From positions 1 through 47,207 of the forward strand of contig CAYOFO010000003.1 of the NCBI GenBank assembly GCA_964403325.1: a stretch of 47,207 bases of DNA. The letters are read 5' to 3'. Below the pieces are notes generated by a model. It was given only the letters and a program-made list of their open reading frames with translations, searched no databases and was not told the DNA's origin. Each line of letters begins with the position of its first letter. The first letter of the stretch is position 1. The position numbers and the translations under genes are program-made. Source of the DNA: CAZQNF01 sp964403325 (GTDB taxonomy: Bacteria > Patescibacteriota > Patescibacteriia > Magasanikbacterales > GWA2-37-8). Positions 1 through 8,255 of the stretch are shown piece by piece.

Positions 1-958
1 ATTGTATACTGTAATAGTAGGTTTTAGCGGGTCCGGGTAAAGTGATGAACATGATACCGACGAGGGCGATGGCAACGTAGCGGGGTTGACGCAGATTTTT
101 CCAAAAGTAAACAGCATTTTTTTGCGCATCAAGACAGAGTGTTTCGATGTGATGGGCGAGTGTATTTATGACAGCTGTGGTTTTGGCAGCGGCATGATAG
201 GAGTGTTTGGGTGAGGGTAATTTTTTTTCATGAGCATGAAAAGCAGTGATGGGTGTATTGACTTGACTGGGCTGTGCTGTGCGCTCAATTGGGACAAATG
301 TTTCTTCGAGCGGTTCTAGTACAGCGCTAAGGTCCGGATAGTGAGAGAGGTTTTCGTGCGCAAAAAAAGGCGGGTGGTGAGGGGTTGTTGTTTGAGCGTT
401 GGAAGGTTCGGTGCCAACAGATGGTTCAATAAATTTTTTTTTGTTCAAGAATGAATTTGCGGTAAAAAAATTGGCGATTTTTTTGGTGAAGGAAGAAAGG
501 ATTTTTTTAGTCGGAGTAGGAGCAAAGGAAAGAATTTTTTTTTGGCTTTTTTTATGATTGATAGGAATGATAATGGAGGGTGTGGGATTTTTTTTGGTGT
601 TTTTTAAAAGAGTGTCCTGGATATGATACGATTGAAACAAAGAAGAGGCAGTTCCCGGTGCCTCCGGTTCAATATCATGCCAAGCTGTCGGATTATTTTT
701 TTTCAGGTCGATAACATGATGTGATTCGCGTGGGGCAGAGTTCACATGATGGACAAAAAGTTGCAGACTGTTGAAGCGGGGCGAAGCAAAAGACGGTGAG
801 AGTGGAGTGGTAGGATTCGGGTGAGGAGAAGGGGTCGGTTGGCTGGTGGCAGTGGTGAGAGTAGGTGGTTGTAATGCGGGACAGCGAGAGCGGTTGTGTC
901 CAACTTTGTCGCACTGGGTGCAACGGCGTAGTTGTGGTTGAGAATTTTTATGAGCCAT
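1..958 (-). CDS. zinc-knuckle, low-complexity, membrane-anchored protein (3' part beyond the window)
   Basis: An open frame runs from an ATG at 958 leftwards off the window edge, giving about 319 residues without a stop. Near the N-terminus C13, C16, H21 and C26 form a CX2CX4HX4C zinc knuckle (CTQC...GHNRSRC), a fold that usually binds single-stranded nucleic acid or protein. A long Pro/Thr/Ser/His-rich and Lys-rich region without obvious fold follows (about 30-280). A hydrophobic stretch at about 294-311 (YVAIALVGIMFITLPGPA) is probably a membrane segment, so most of the visible protein would be cytoplasmic and the missing part extracellular. The start is supported by a promoter 30 nt upstream. 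Family not recognised; the off-window part may hold the functional domain. Confidence 0.7.
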   Translation of the reverse strand, partial: MAHKNSQPQLRRCTQCDKVGHNRSRCPALQPPTLTTATSQPTPSPHPNPTTPLSPSFASPRFNSLQLFVHHVNSAPRESHHVIDLKKNNPTAWHDIEPEAPGTASSLFQSYHIQDTLLKNTKKNPTPSIIIPINHKKSQKKILSFAPTPTKKILSSFTKKIANFFTANSFLNKKKFIEPSVGTEPSNAQTTTPHHPPFFAHENLSHYPDLSAVLEPLEETFVPIERTAQPSQVNTPITAFHAHEKKLPSPKHSYHAAAKTTAVINTLAHHIETLCLDAQKNAVYFWKNLRQPRYVAIALVGIMFITLPGPAKTYYYSIQ

Positions 959-987
959 ACAAAATTTTCGAAAACCATTTGCAGGGT

Positions 988-1016
988 AGTATACACTTTT
1001 TTTGCAGAAAACCCAA
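988..1016 (-). promoter_or_regulatory. promoter of the leftward zinc-knuckle gene
   Basis: On the minus strand TTGGGT (1011-1016), a 17-nt spacer and TATACT (988-993) lie about 30 nt before the ATG at 958. The same AAAAAGTGTATACTA string precedes the gene starting at 41897. The -35 is a weak match, so the call rests mainly on the -10 and the spacing. Confidence 0.5.
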
Positions 1017-1059
1017 CAGAGAAATAATGTGGATACATTTTGTTTTCATCAACGGTTAT

Positions 1060-1088
1060 TTGACAGATAAAATTGGTACAGCTACATT
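1060..1088 (+). promoter_or_regulatory. probable promoter of the GT4 gene at 1179
   Basis: Perfect TTGACA (1060-1065), 17-nt spacer, TACATT (1083-1088), about 90 nt upstream of the ATG at 1179. It lies back to back with the leftward promoter at 988-1016. Confidence 0.45.
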
Positions 1089-1178
1089 GGCTGCAACGCA
1101 AGATCTGTGCGAACTTGAGTAATAGTTTTAAAAACCGGTAGATTTCTTAAAGAGGAAGTTAAGATTTAAGGATGGTGT

Positions 1179-2324
1179 ATGAATATTGCAATTGATATCC
1201 GTGGTTTAAGTCTGCGGGGTCGGACGGGGGTCGCAGAATATACGCTTGAATTGTTGCGAGCTATTTTTAGCCAGGATACAACCAACACGTATTTTTTGTT
1301 TTATAATGGTCCGGAAAATATGGCTCGGCTTTTTTGTGAACAGTCTCATGTTCATTTGATTTGGACGCGGATTCCCAACAAAATACTCAATTTGTCTCTG
1401 TATCTCACAGGTTATCCGCGCCTTGAAAGTCTTCTTGCTCACAAATTTGGTCAGCGGTTGACAATAGATCTTTGGTTTTCTCCGAATGTAAATTTTTTGG
1501 GTTTAAGGCCTACTACCAAGCAGGTGATAACGATCCACGATATCAGCTTTGTTTTGTTCCCGGAGTTTTTTACCTGGCGTCAAAGAGTTTGGCATTGGTT
1601 GATTGATAGTAAAAAACAGTGCGAGCAAGCCTATAAAATTCTCACCCCTTCCGAAAATACCAAGCGAGATATTGTGAACGTATATAAAATTTCCCCGGAA
1701 AAAATTCACGTGGTGTATCCGGGGGTATCCTATAAAATGCCAACGGCATTAGAAATGTCGCAGGTTCGTAAAGAATATGATCTGCCGGAAAAGTATATTT
1801 TATTTTTGGGAACCTTTGAGCCGCGCAAAAATATTCTTGCAGCTCTTAAAGCATTTGAGCTAGCGTTGCCAAAATTGCCGTCCGATGTGCATTTGGTGCT
1901 GGCAGGGGCCGGCGGCTGGAAAAATAGGGCTGTTTATAACTTAATAAGCACCTCTCTTGCCAAAGACCGGATAAAAGTATTAGGATATGTTGAACCTAAA
2001 GATAAAGATGCGTTGTATCATTTGGCCGATGTGTTCGTTTTTCCATCTTTTTATGAAGGTTTTGGGTTTCCGGTGCTCGAAGCTATGGCCCAAGGAGTTC
2101 CGGTAATTACCTCCAACCGTTCGTCTTTGTCAGAAATAACTGACGGTGCTGCGTACTTGGTAGATCCGAATATCCCAGCAACTCTGGCCCAAGGCATGGT
2201 TGAAATCATCAATGATGAGTTGTTAAGGAAAACTTATGCCGCTAAAGGAAAACAACAGGTAGAAAAGTTTTCTTGGCAAAAAGCAGCCGCCGCATGGTTG
2301 CAAATAATAGAAAATAGCCAATAA
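1179..2324 (+). CDS. GT4-family glycosyltransferase
   Basis: A 381-residue GT-B fold protein of the retaining GT4 family. The N-terminal Rossmann half starts MNIAIDIRG and has the GVAEYTLELL acceptor-side loop. The C-terminal half starts near YILFLGTFEPRKN (about 208) and contains the donor-binding E-x7-E motif, E293 to E301 (YEGFGFPVLEA), followed by GVPVITSN. It probably transfers a sugar, often mannose or rhamnose in this family, from a nucleotide donor onto a lipid-linked or surface glycan at the cytoplasmic membrane face. Donor and acceptor cannot be read from sequence. A purine-rich AAGGA lies 8-12 nt before the ATG. The sugar-transferase cluster on the opposite strand (2625-5143) suggests a shared exopolysaccharide or surface-glycan role. 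Confidence 0.9.
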   Translation: MNIAIDIRGLSLRGRTGVAEYTLELLRAIFSQDTTNTYFLFYNGPENMARLFCEQSHVHLIWTRIPNKILNLSLYLTGYPRLESLLAHKFGQRLTIDLWFSPNVNFLGLRPTTKQVITIHDISFVLFPEFFTWRQRVWHWLIDSKKQCEQAYKILTPSENTKRDIVNVYKISPEKIHVVYPGVSYKMPTALEMSQVRKEYDLPEKYILFLGTFEPRKNILAALKAFELALPKLPSDVHLVLAGAGGWKNRAVYNLISTSLAKDRIKVLGYVEPKDKDALYHLADVFVFPSFYEGFGFPVLEAMAQGVPVITSNRSSLSEITDGAAYLVDPNIPATLAQGMVEIINDELLRKTYAAKGKQQVEKFSWQKAAAAWLQIIENSQ

Positions 2325-2357
2325 ATAAATCTATTTTTATTCAGGTTATATATACTT

Positions 2358-2567
2358 ATGTCAGAAAATCATCATTCAAGTTTGGGTGCTGAAGATAAAG
2401 CTCGTTTGCTTCGAGTGGGTGTAGCTGAAACTCCACAAGATCTTGAGGAAATTTATGAAGAAGGCGGTATGACCCCACCAGAACAATTACGAGCTCGTCG
2501 AGATCAGATGGAAAAAAGTGGTGGACCTTATGCGGATGTAATATTGGGTAAACATAGATTACTTTAA
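2358..2567 (+). CDS. small charged hypothetical protein
   Basis: 69 residues beginning MSENHHSSLG, rich in Glu, Arg and Asp, with no signal peptide, membrane segment or cysteine. The middle (PQDLEEIYEEGG) looks helical. It starts 33 nt after the GT4 gene and ends just before a clear terminator, so it is probably the last gene of that transcript. No family recognised; the position before a terminator and the even codon use argue that it is real. Confidence 0.6.
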   Translation: MSENHHSSLGAEDKARLLRVGVAETPQDLEEIYEEGGMTPPEQLRARRDQMEKSGGPYADVILGKHRLL

Positions 2568-2583
2568 TAAAAAATTATTCAAT

Positions 2584-2616
2584 AAAAAACTACTCGTTAT
2601 ATACGAGTAGTTTTTT
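2584..2616. terminator. bidirectional intrinsic terminator
   Basis: ACTACTCGT (2589-2597), loop TATAT, ACGAGTAGT (2603-2611), extended by an A-run before and a T-run after. It sits between converging genes (ends at 2567 and 2625) and can serve both strands. Confidence 0.9.
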
Positions 2617-2624
2617 TATAACCT

Positions 2625-3734
2625 TTAGGAACGGACAAAGTCTTGAGTAAAGTGTTCGTATTTTTCATTGATATGTTGTGTTATTCGAGTTTTAAAATGA
2701 TTTTTGTTGAATTTCAGTGATTGCTCACGAATTTTTTGACTGTCCCAGCCACTGCTCTCAAAATGTAACACGGCATCGAGAATGGCTTCCCAGGATTGTT
2801 CATGAAAAAATACCGCTGATTCATGTTCGCGCAAAGTTTCGGTAGCGCCCCCGGCGCGGTAAGCGATCACTGGCCGGCCGCTCGCGAGCGATTCCACGGC
2901 CGTAATGCCAAAATCTTCGGTTTGCGGGTAGATAAAAGCTTGGGCTCGACTCAAAAGCTCGGCTTTTTCGGTATCGCTCACGCGTCCGAGAAACTGAATG
3001 TTATTTTTGGCTATTTTTTTGAGGGCAGCATACTCCGGGCCATGGCCAAAAATTTTGAGTGGATAGCCGAGGCGATTAAAAGCTTTGACCACCAGATCAA
3101 GTCGTTTGTACGGAACAAGTCGCCCTCCGGCCACAAAATAATTCTCAATCTGGGACGAGATAAAAAAATTATCCGTATCAACTGGCGGGTAAATAACTTC
3201 GCTGTCACGGCGATAATATTTGTGGATACGGTCTTTAACGGTAAAAGAATTAGCGATAAAATGATCCACCCGGTCAGCACTCATTTTGTCCCAAAGTCGC
3301 AATCGGAAAATGAGGTGTGGTATCAGCCATTTGATAAAAAAATTTGATCTGAGGTCGGCAATATATTCGTGGGTGTTGCTCCAGAGATAGCGAGTGGGCG
3401 TGTGACAATAAGAAATGTGTAGGGCGCGTGGATGGATAATAATGCCTTTGGCAAAAGCGCTGGTCGAAGAAATAATGAGGTCAAAATCGTAGAGGTTAAA
3501 GCTTTCGGTAGCGCGAGGCATGAGCGGCAAATACCATTGGTAGTATTGTTTAATACCCGGCATTTTGGAGAGCCAAGATTCGTGGATTAGATGTTTTTCA
3601 AAGCCGGGTATTTTTTTTTCATCATGAAAAAGAACAAAAATAGGCGCTTCCGGCCAAATTTCGTGTAAAGCTGCGAGTACGCGTTCGGCCCCACCATCTT
3701 GCGCCAGATAATCATGAACCAGAGCTACTTTCAT
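2625..3734 (-). CDS. GT4-family glycosyltransferase, probably mannosyltransferase-like
   Basis: 369 residues starting MKVALVHDYLAQDGGAERV, the usual N-terminus of GT4 enzymes of the WbaZ/MtfB mannosyltransferase type. The donor site shows GGRLVPYKRLDL, then FGHGPE and the E-x7-E motif in EDFGITAVESLASGRPVIA. The ORF could be extended to 3800, but the ATG at 3734 is preferred: it overlaps the upstream sugar-transferase stop as ATGA, the protein then begins directly at the first beta strand, and a GAGGGTG purine stretch lies about 7 nt upstream. Translational coupling suggests that it adds a sugar to the lipid-linked primer made by that enzyme. Substrate is inference. Confidence 0.9.
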   Translation of the reverse strand: MKVALVHDYLAQDGGAERVLAALHEIWPEAPIFVLFHDEKKIPGFEKHLIHESWLSKMPGIKQYYQWYLPLMPRATESFNLYDFDLIISSTSAFAKGIIIHPRALHISYCHTPTRYLWSNTHEYIADLRSNFFIKWLIPHLIFRLRLWDKMSADRVDHFIANSFTVKDRIHKYYRRDSEVIYPPVDTDNFFISSQIENYFVAGGRLVPYKRLDLVVKAFNRLGYPLKIFGHGPEYAALKKIAKNNIQFLGRVSDTEKAELLSRAQAFIYPQTEDFGITAVESLASGRPVIAYRAGGATETLREHESAVFFHEQSWEAILDAVLHFESSGWDSQKIREQSLKFNKNHFKTRITQHINEKYEHFTQDFVRS

Positions 3735-5143
3735 ATGGTTGCACCCTCTTTTTTGATTACAGCGAGCGGGGTTTTGGCAAGAATGATGCAATCGAGCCAC
3801 AAACTCCAGTTTTCTATGTAAAATGTATCCAGTTTTACTTCTTCGTCAAAACTTAAATTGCTGCGTCCGGAAATTTGCGGCAGGCCGGTAATGCCTGGTT
3901 TAATGGCGAGGACAATTTTATGATCTTTGGCATATTGGTCTACTTCGCGCGGCTGATGGGGTCGGGGACCAACCAAACTCATTTCCCCACAGAGGACATT
4001 GTAAAATTGAGGTAGTTCATCAAGGCTAAAAGCGCGTAAAAATCGTCCCACCGGAGTGACGCGCGGATCATTTTTAATTTTGTATACCGGACCGCTTTTG
4101 CTCGAGAGTTTGATAAGCTGCTTTTCTTTTTTGAGGGCGGCGGCTCCACCTGGTTCGTCAGTAGTGCAGTCGGCTTGGTACATGGAACGGAATTTGAGAG
4201 TGGAGAATTTTTTGCCATTTTGTCCGACGCGAGTATTTTTATAAATAATCGGCCGCCCGGTTTCTATAAGAATGGCGAAGGCAGTAACGACAAATAAGGG
4301 AGAAAAGAAAAACATGAGGATAATACTTCCCAAAATATCAATGAGGCGTTTAATGATTCGACCCCAACCTTCGAGGCTGGTGCGACGCAACTCAATAATG
4401 GGGATGCCGGCGAGGGTGGATAGGCTAATATTCGTGGTCAGGGTGGAAAAAAGATCGGCGGAGTATTTAAAAGTTATGTGATGTTCCTTGGTAAAATCTA
4501 TACAGCGTAAGAGTTCATCTTCGTTGGCTTTGGGGTTGGTATAAATCATTTCGTCTATTTTGAGACCAAGAATTTCTTGCCCAACCGGCTTGGTAAATTG
4601 CGGGTAGGTCTGTATGAGCAGATGGCCCAAGTAAAGTTCTTGTCGCAAAACATTGGCCACGGTTTCACTCACTTCTGCGTTGCCAATAATAACCGTGCGT
4701 TTGAGCCCAAAACCAAAGCGATAAAAAATGCGCTTTATGAGCCGTATGGCGATCCGACCAAGAATAATAAAAATCATGGATAAAATCCAACCGGCCAAAA
4801 CCAAAAAACGTGAGTCGAATTTTTGGAGGGTAAAAAAGACGTAGATGGTGATGCCGGCAAACCCGGTGGAACAAGCGGCAATGATGGCGGCAATATCCCG
4901 AGCCAGTTTACGATTGGGATTGGTTGAGTATAGCCCAAATAGTATAAAGACCAGTATCCACGCCGCTCCTACCAGGAGCACCCGCGGCCAGTATTCGGCA
5001 AATGACAAGCCAAAAATTACCGGACGAATAGCGGTTACGGTAGAGGTAAAACGCAGGGAGTAGGCACTGATCGCGGCCAAAAAAAGCAGTAAGTAATCAA
5101 TCGGGAGCTGCAAGAAAGTAAAAAAGAGTTCCAATTTTTTCAT
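3731..5143 (-). CDS. polyprenyl-phosphate sugar phosphotransferase (WbaP/WcaJ type)
   Basis: 470 residues. Four to five membrane helices occupy the first about 150 residues, followed by a soluble CoA-binding-like region (about 150-245, starting GLKRTVIIGNAE) and the bacterial sugar transferase domain (PF02397) from KRLIDILGS to the end. Hallmarks seen are the re-entrant helix, KFRSMY, KNDPRVTPVGRFLR, SLDELPQ, SLVGPRP and the C-terminal KPGITGLPQISGR. The enzyme starts a glycan by moving a sugar phosphate onto undecaprenyl phosphate at the membrane. A charged insert of about 25 residues (Gly/Ala/Lys-rich) sits between KFRSMY and KNDPRVTP. It overlaps the following glycosyltransferase by 4 nt. 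Confidence 0.93.
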   Translation of the reverse strand: MKKLELFFTFLQLPIDYLLLFLAAISAYSLRFTSTVTAIRPVIFGLSFAEYWPRVLLVGAAWILVFILFGLYSTNPNRKLARDIAAIIAACSTGFAGITIYVFFTLQKFDSRFLVLAGWILSMIFIILGRIAIRLIKRIFYRFGFGLKRTVIIGNAEVSETVANVLRQELYLGHLLIQTYPQFTKPVGQEILGLKIDEMIYTNPKANEDELLRCIDFTKEHHITFKYSADLFSTLTTNISLSTLAGIPIIELRRTSLEGWGRIIKRLIDILGSIILMFFFSPLFVVTAFAILIETGRPIIYKNTRVGQNGKKFSTLKFRSMYQADCTTDEPGGAAALKKEKQLIKLSSKSGPVYKIKNDPRVTPVGRFLRAFSLDELPQFYNVLCGEMSLVGPRPHQPREVDQYAKDHKIVLAIKPGITGLPQISGRSNLSFDEEVKLDTFYIENWSLWLDCIILAKTPLAVIKKEGATI

Positions 5144-5266
5144 ACGGCTCTATTGTAGAAGAGTTGAGTAGAAGCGTCAACAATAAAATTGATTCATCAT
5201 AATGTTTGCTTTTAAATAATTTCGGAAGAGTTGGTTTTAGTTGTTTTCTTGGCTAAGTTGTATAAT

Positions 5267-5296
5267 TTGTCTTGTAATCTCAAAATTTGGTATACT
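5267..5296 (+). promoter_or_regulatory. extended -10 promoter of the 937-residue gene
   Basis: TTGTCT (5267-5272), 18-nt spacer, TGG-TATACT with the -10 at 5291-5296, 33 nt before the ATG at 5329. The TGn extension compensates for the weak -35. Confidence 0.6.
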
Positions 5297-5328
5297 CTAG
5301 CCTAAAGAAATTATTTTAGACCTAAAAT

Positions 5329-8142
5329 ATGCGTAAAATTGAGCCTAGTTTTTTTAGTAAATCTATGGAAAGTATAGCTCGAACAGCTGCGCTCGTAGGC
5401 GCTTTAGCTGGGCCGGTTGCTATGGAAAGTTCCGCGAGAGCTGATATAGTAATAAGTCCTGGACGCGAAGTTGCGCCGGCAGAAAGAAGCCCTGAAATAG
5501 TGGCTTTGTACGGGGAAAAAACCACAGCGATTGGTAATGCTTATACACATCCGGAGCAGGTGGCCGCTAAACTTAATGAGCTTGTTAAAGCACGGTTTGA
5601 ATATGGTCGTCACCTTATTTTTTTCGCTATTTCCGCTGATCCAGAGCCGTTTTTAACGGAACAAAATCTTGGTTTTTTGAAAAAATTTCTTTATAGGAGT
5701 GATATAAAATTAGGTATAGAACACTATTTTAAAAATAATTTTAAGAGACTTGCCCCAGCAAAAAAACAGCTTAAGGTAGAAAATTTAGCATCATTACTTT
5801 TAGCTGCCGACCCAGAATGGTTGCTGATGGTTGCGGAAAATTTCATTGATTTACCAAGGTATTCTGAATTACTCAAAAAAGCCGCAAAAGTTTTAAAAGA
5901 AACCGATAAAGGCTATAAATTATTTCAGTACGCTCAGGTTTTTAGTAGTCAGTCATTTGCCGGATCTGTACTCAAAGAACAGGTCGGAGGACGCTACGAA
6001 GATGCGATTGAGCATTATCAGAATTACAGGAATATTCCAGAAGCTAAAGAAATTTTGGGAGAAGCGGTGAGATTGGCTGATAAAAATGGAGAAGCTAGCG
6101 TATTACTCCGTTTTGCGGAAAATTTTTTAGATCTGCCTGGCGCTGATGGGATAATCAGAAAAAATGCTAAGAATCAGCCAGCCTTGGCTATTAGTTCTTT
6201 TAAACAATATCAAAGACTAGACTCCGCTAAAGAAATTTTACGTTTAGCCGTCCAGGATTTGTTGAAAGATGAAGAATTTCAGCCTCAAACTCAGGTTCTT
6301 TTTAAAGAAGCATCAACTATTATTTCGGTATTTGGTCCAGAAGAAGCCATGTCATTATTTTTACAGAGTGCTAAATATGGCACGAGCGCAGCAGTTGCGT
6401 ACTATAAAAGTTATGCCTTCATACCAAAGGCCAGGGAAGTCCTAGATTTAGTAATGGAAAAAGATCCTGGTGCGTTTGTTGTGAATTTTTCAAGCTATGC
6501 CACTGTGATGCCAAACGTAGATGCAAGAAGGATTTTAGAAAAAGCAGTTGTAGCCGATCCTGCAGAATTACACAGAGTGGAAGTGTGGAAGGATGTAGGT
6601 GGAACGCTGGAAAAGAGCAGTGACCCAGTTGTTTTGAAGATTTTAGACACAAGAAAAAGATTACAATTGTTGCGTAGAAGTCAGTTTGGTAGTGGGGATG
6701 ATTTTAATGGTGTAGATTTGCTTTTGGCTTTAAATTCTGACCAGCCAGTACAACTAAGGCCAAATAATAAGGATCAAACAAGTTTTTATTTTAGGCAACT
6801 AATCAAAATACAAGATAGGGATAATTTAATTGGTTCTGTTGGAATTAATTATGAAGTTAGTTCTCTGGCTGGGTACATTTCCGAAAAAATTGATGATTCA
6901 CACGAAGATAATGACACCGAAAGATTTTTAGAGGTAAATAACTTTTCTGCTCGAGAGTTGCGTACGGTTATCATTGGTGGCGGCGATGCTCTCTATACTT
7001 CTTCGTTTAATGGTTTGTTTAATCGTTTGTTGAAGCAGTTAAAAAAAGAAAATTTATCCGGAAGTGCACTGTTTCCGTCTGGTCGTCGAGAAGACGAATT
7101 TCGATTTTTTTTCAAACAGTGTGCAACGTATAAACGTTTGGGTGACTTTTTGAGTACTATGAATCAAGCTGACCAGGATCAATTGCTGGAACGTTTTGTT
7201 TCAGGTTTACACGAAGCTAAGGATCCTTTGTTGCAGGCGGCTATCATTGCCGATACTTTTGCCGCCTTGCCTCCGGGTCATTATCATGAAGTCTTGCGAA
7301 TGAAATTAAAACATAATTTTGACACTGTCTCTCAAAAAACAGTTGGTACAAAGTTACTCTATGAGGTTTTGAACGAAATGTTTGCTCGTCAAGATGTCGG
7401 TAGTGATAAGTGGATTAGGGATATCCGTGAAAGGTATCGATTAAGAGATTTTACCAAAATAGGCTCAGAAGAATTTTTTGACTCCAATGGGGTAAATCGT
7501 CAAGTTCATATTTTTTATGATGACGAAGATGGCAAGAGTTCTTTTGCGCATTTTCAAGCAGAATATGCTAAGGATAAAAAATGGAAGATTTCAGACCAGG
7601 GAGCGTATATTGTGATGCAAACAGAAAATGAAAAAGGTCGTAAAATAGAAATATATGCCGGAAAACCAGAAGAAAAAGAAGGTGTTCTAGAAAAAATAAA
7701 TCAGGATATAGTGGCTCAAGGTGGTGGGGTTATACAGGGCGGAGTGCATCACGGTCATAGTTACCATTTTAACACTTCTTTTGAAAACATGCCTCAAAGT
7801 TTGAGATTTTTTTGGATTGGTTCTTGTGGAGGTTTTTATAATACATCTAAGACGGTGGATCATTTTCCGCAGGCTCATTTGGTTGTCACAAAAGGTACAG
7901 GAACTATGTTTATAAATGATCCGGTCCTAAAGCTGTTTAATGATGAAATGCTGGATAAAGGTACAGTGGTGTGGGAATCTTTTTGGCAAAAAATATCTAA
8001 AAGATTTTCTAGAAATAAAGATTTTGATAGGTATGTTCCACCGCATCGAAATTTAGGAGCTCTGTTTTTGCAGGCTTATAAATATGCGGAAAGACAAAAT
8101 GGTAAGCCTGCCGAGGCTAAACAAAAACTCTCTGCTTTGTAG
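5329..8142 (+). CDS. exported helical-repeat protein with C-terminal GHS/GSCGG putative cysteine-hydrolase domain
   Basis: 937 residues. The N-terminus (RTAALVGALAGPVAMESSARADI) looks like a Sec signal with possible cleavage near residue 38. Residues about 60-480 are an alpha solenoid with recurring units (helix, short YxxxPxAKEIL-type link, helix), as in NYRNIPEAKEILGEAV and QYQRLDSAKEILRLAV. From about 720 the pattern turns alpha/beta: strand QVHIFYDD, strand KIEIYAG, helix, then IQGGVHHGHSYH (H807, H808, H810), and 23-26 residues later FFWIGSCGG (C833). A His after a hydrophobic strand and a Cys in hydrophobic-GSCGG at the end of the next strand resemble clan CD (caspase/gingipain-type) peptidases, though the spacing is short. 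I recall similar GHSY...GSCGGY proteins of unknown function in other bacteria. Activity unproven. Confidence 0.85.
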   Translation: MRKIEPSFFSKSMESIARTAALVGALAGPVAMESSARADIVISPGREVAPAERSPEIVALYGEKTTAIGNAYTHPEQVAAKLNELVKARFEYGRHLIFFAISADPEPFLTEQNLGFLKKFLYRSDIKLGIEHYFKNNFKRLAPAKKQLKVENLASLLLAADPEWLLMVAENFIDLPRYSELLKKAAKVLKETDKGYKLFQYAQVFSSQSFAGSVLKEQVGGRYEDAIEHYQNYRNIPEAKEILGEAVRLADKNGEASVLLRFAENFLDLPGADGIIRKNAKNQPALAISSFKQYQRLDSAKEILRLAVQDLLKDEEFQPQTQVLFKEASTIISVFGPEEAMSLFLQSAKYGTSAAVAYYKSYAFIPKAREVLDLVMEKDPGAFVVNFSSYATVMPNVDARRILEKAVVADPAELHRVEVWKDVGGTLEKSSDPVVLKILDTRKRLQLLRRSQFGSGDDFNGVDLLLALNSDQPVQLRPNNKDQTSFYFRQLIKIQDRDNLIGSVGINYEVSSLAGYISEKIDDSHEDNDTERFLEVNNFSARELRTVIIGGGDALYTSSFNGLFNRLLKQLKKENLSGSALFPSGRREDEFRFFFKQCATYKRLGDFLSTMNQADQDQLLERFVSGLHEAKDPLLQAAIIADTFAALPPGHYHEVLRMKLKHNFDTVSQKTVGTKLLYEVLNEMFARQDVGSDKWIRDIRERYRLRDFTKIGSEEFFDSNGVNRQVHIFYDDEDGKSSFAHFQAEYAKDKKWKISDQGAYIVMQTENEKGRKIEIYAGKPEEKEGVLEKINQDIVAQGGGVIQGGVHHGHSYHFNTSFENMPQSLRFFWIGSCGGFYNTSKTVDHFPQAHLVVTKGTGTMFINDPVLKLFNDEMLDKGTVVWESFWQKISKRFSRNKDFDRYVPPHRNLGALFLQAYKYAERQNGKPAEAKQKLSAL

Positions 8143-8202
8143 TACATCAATGTGGGGGTTCGCGGCTTAAGTTGACTCAAATTTTTCTTTCCTGTTTTAA
8201 TA

Positions 8203-8231
8203 TTGACAAAAAATCCAAAAAATGGTATTTT
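8203..8231 (+). promoter_or_regulatory. promoter of the first J-domain gene
   Basis: TTGACA (8203-8208), 17-nt spacer, TGG-TATTTT (-10 at 8226-8231), 24 nt before the ATG at 8256. The same promoter recurs almost base for base at 10389-10417. Confidence 0.75.
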
Positions 8232-8255
8232 TATTCGTTATTTAAACGAGTTTTT

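Noticed and set aside
742..1122. Overlapping 119-codon minus and 85-codon plus frames
   Set aside because: They are out of frame with the longer open frame from 958 to the window edge, which has a zinc-knuckle motif and a promoter.
3735..3800. 22-residue upstream extension of the leftward glycosyltransferase
   Set aside because: The extra residues lie inside the upstream gene and the ATG at 3734 overlaps its stop as ATGA, with the fold starting directly at MKVALVHDY.
8172..8255. Upstream TTG extension of the first J-domain gene
   Set aside because: It runs through the TTGACA/TATTTT promoter and the ATG at 8256 gives the usual J-domain N-terminus. The same argument rejects TTG at 10389.
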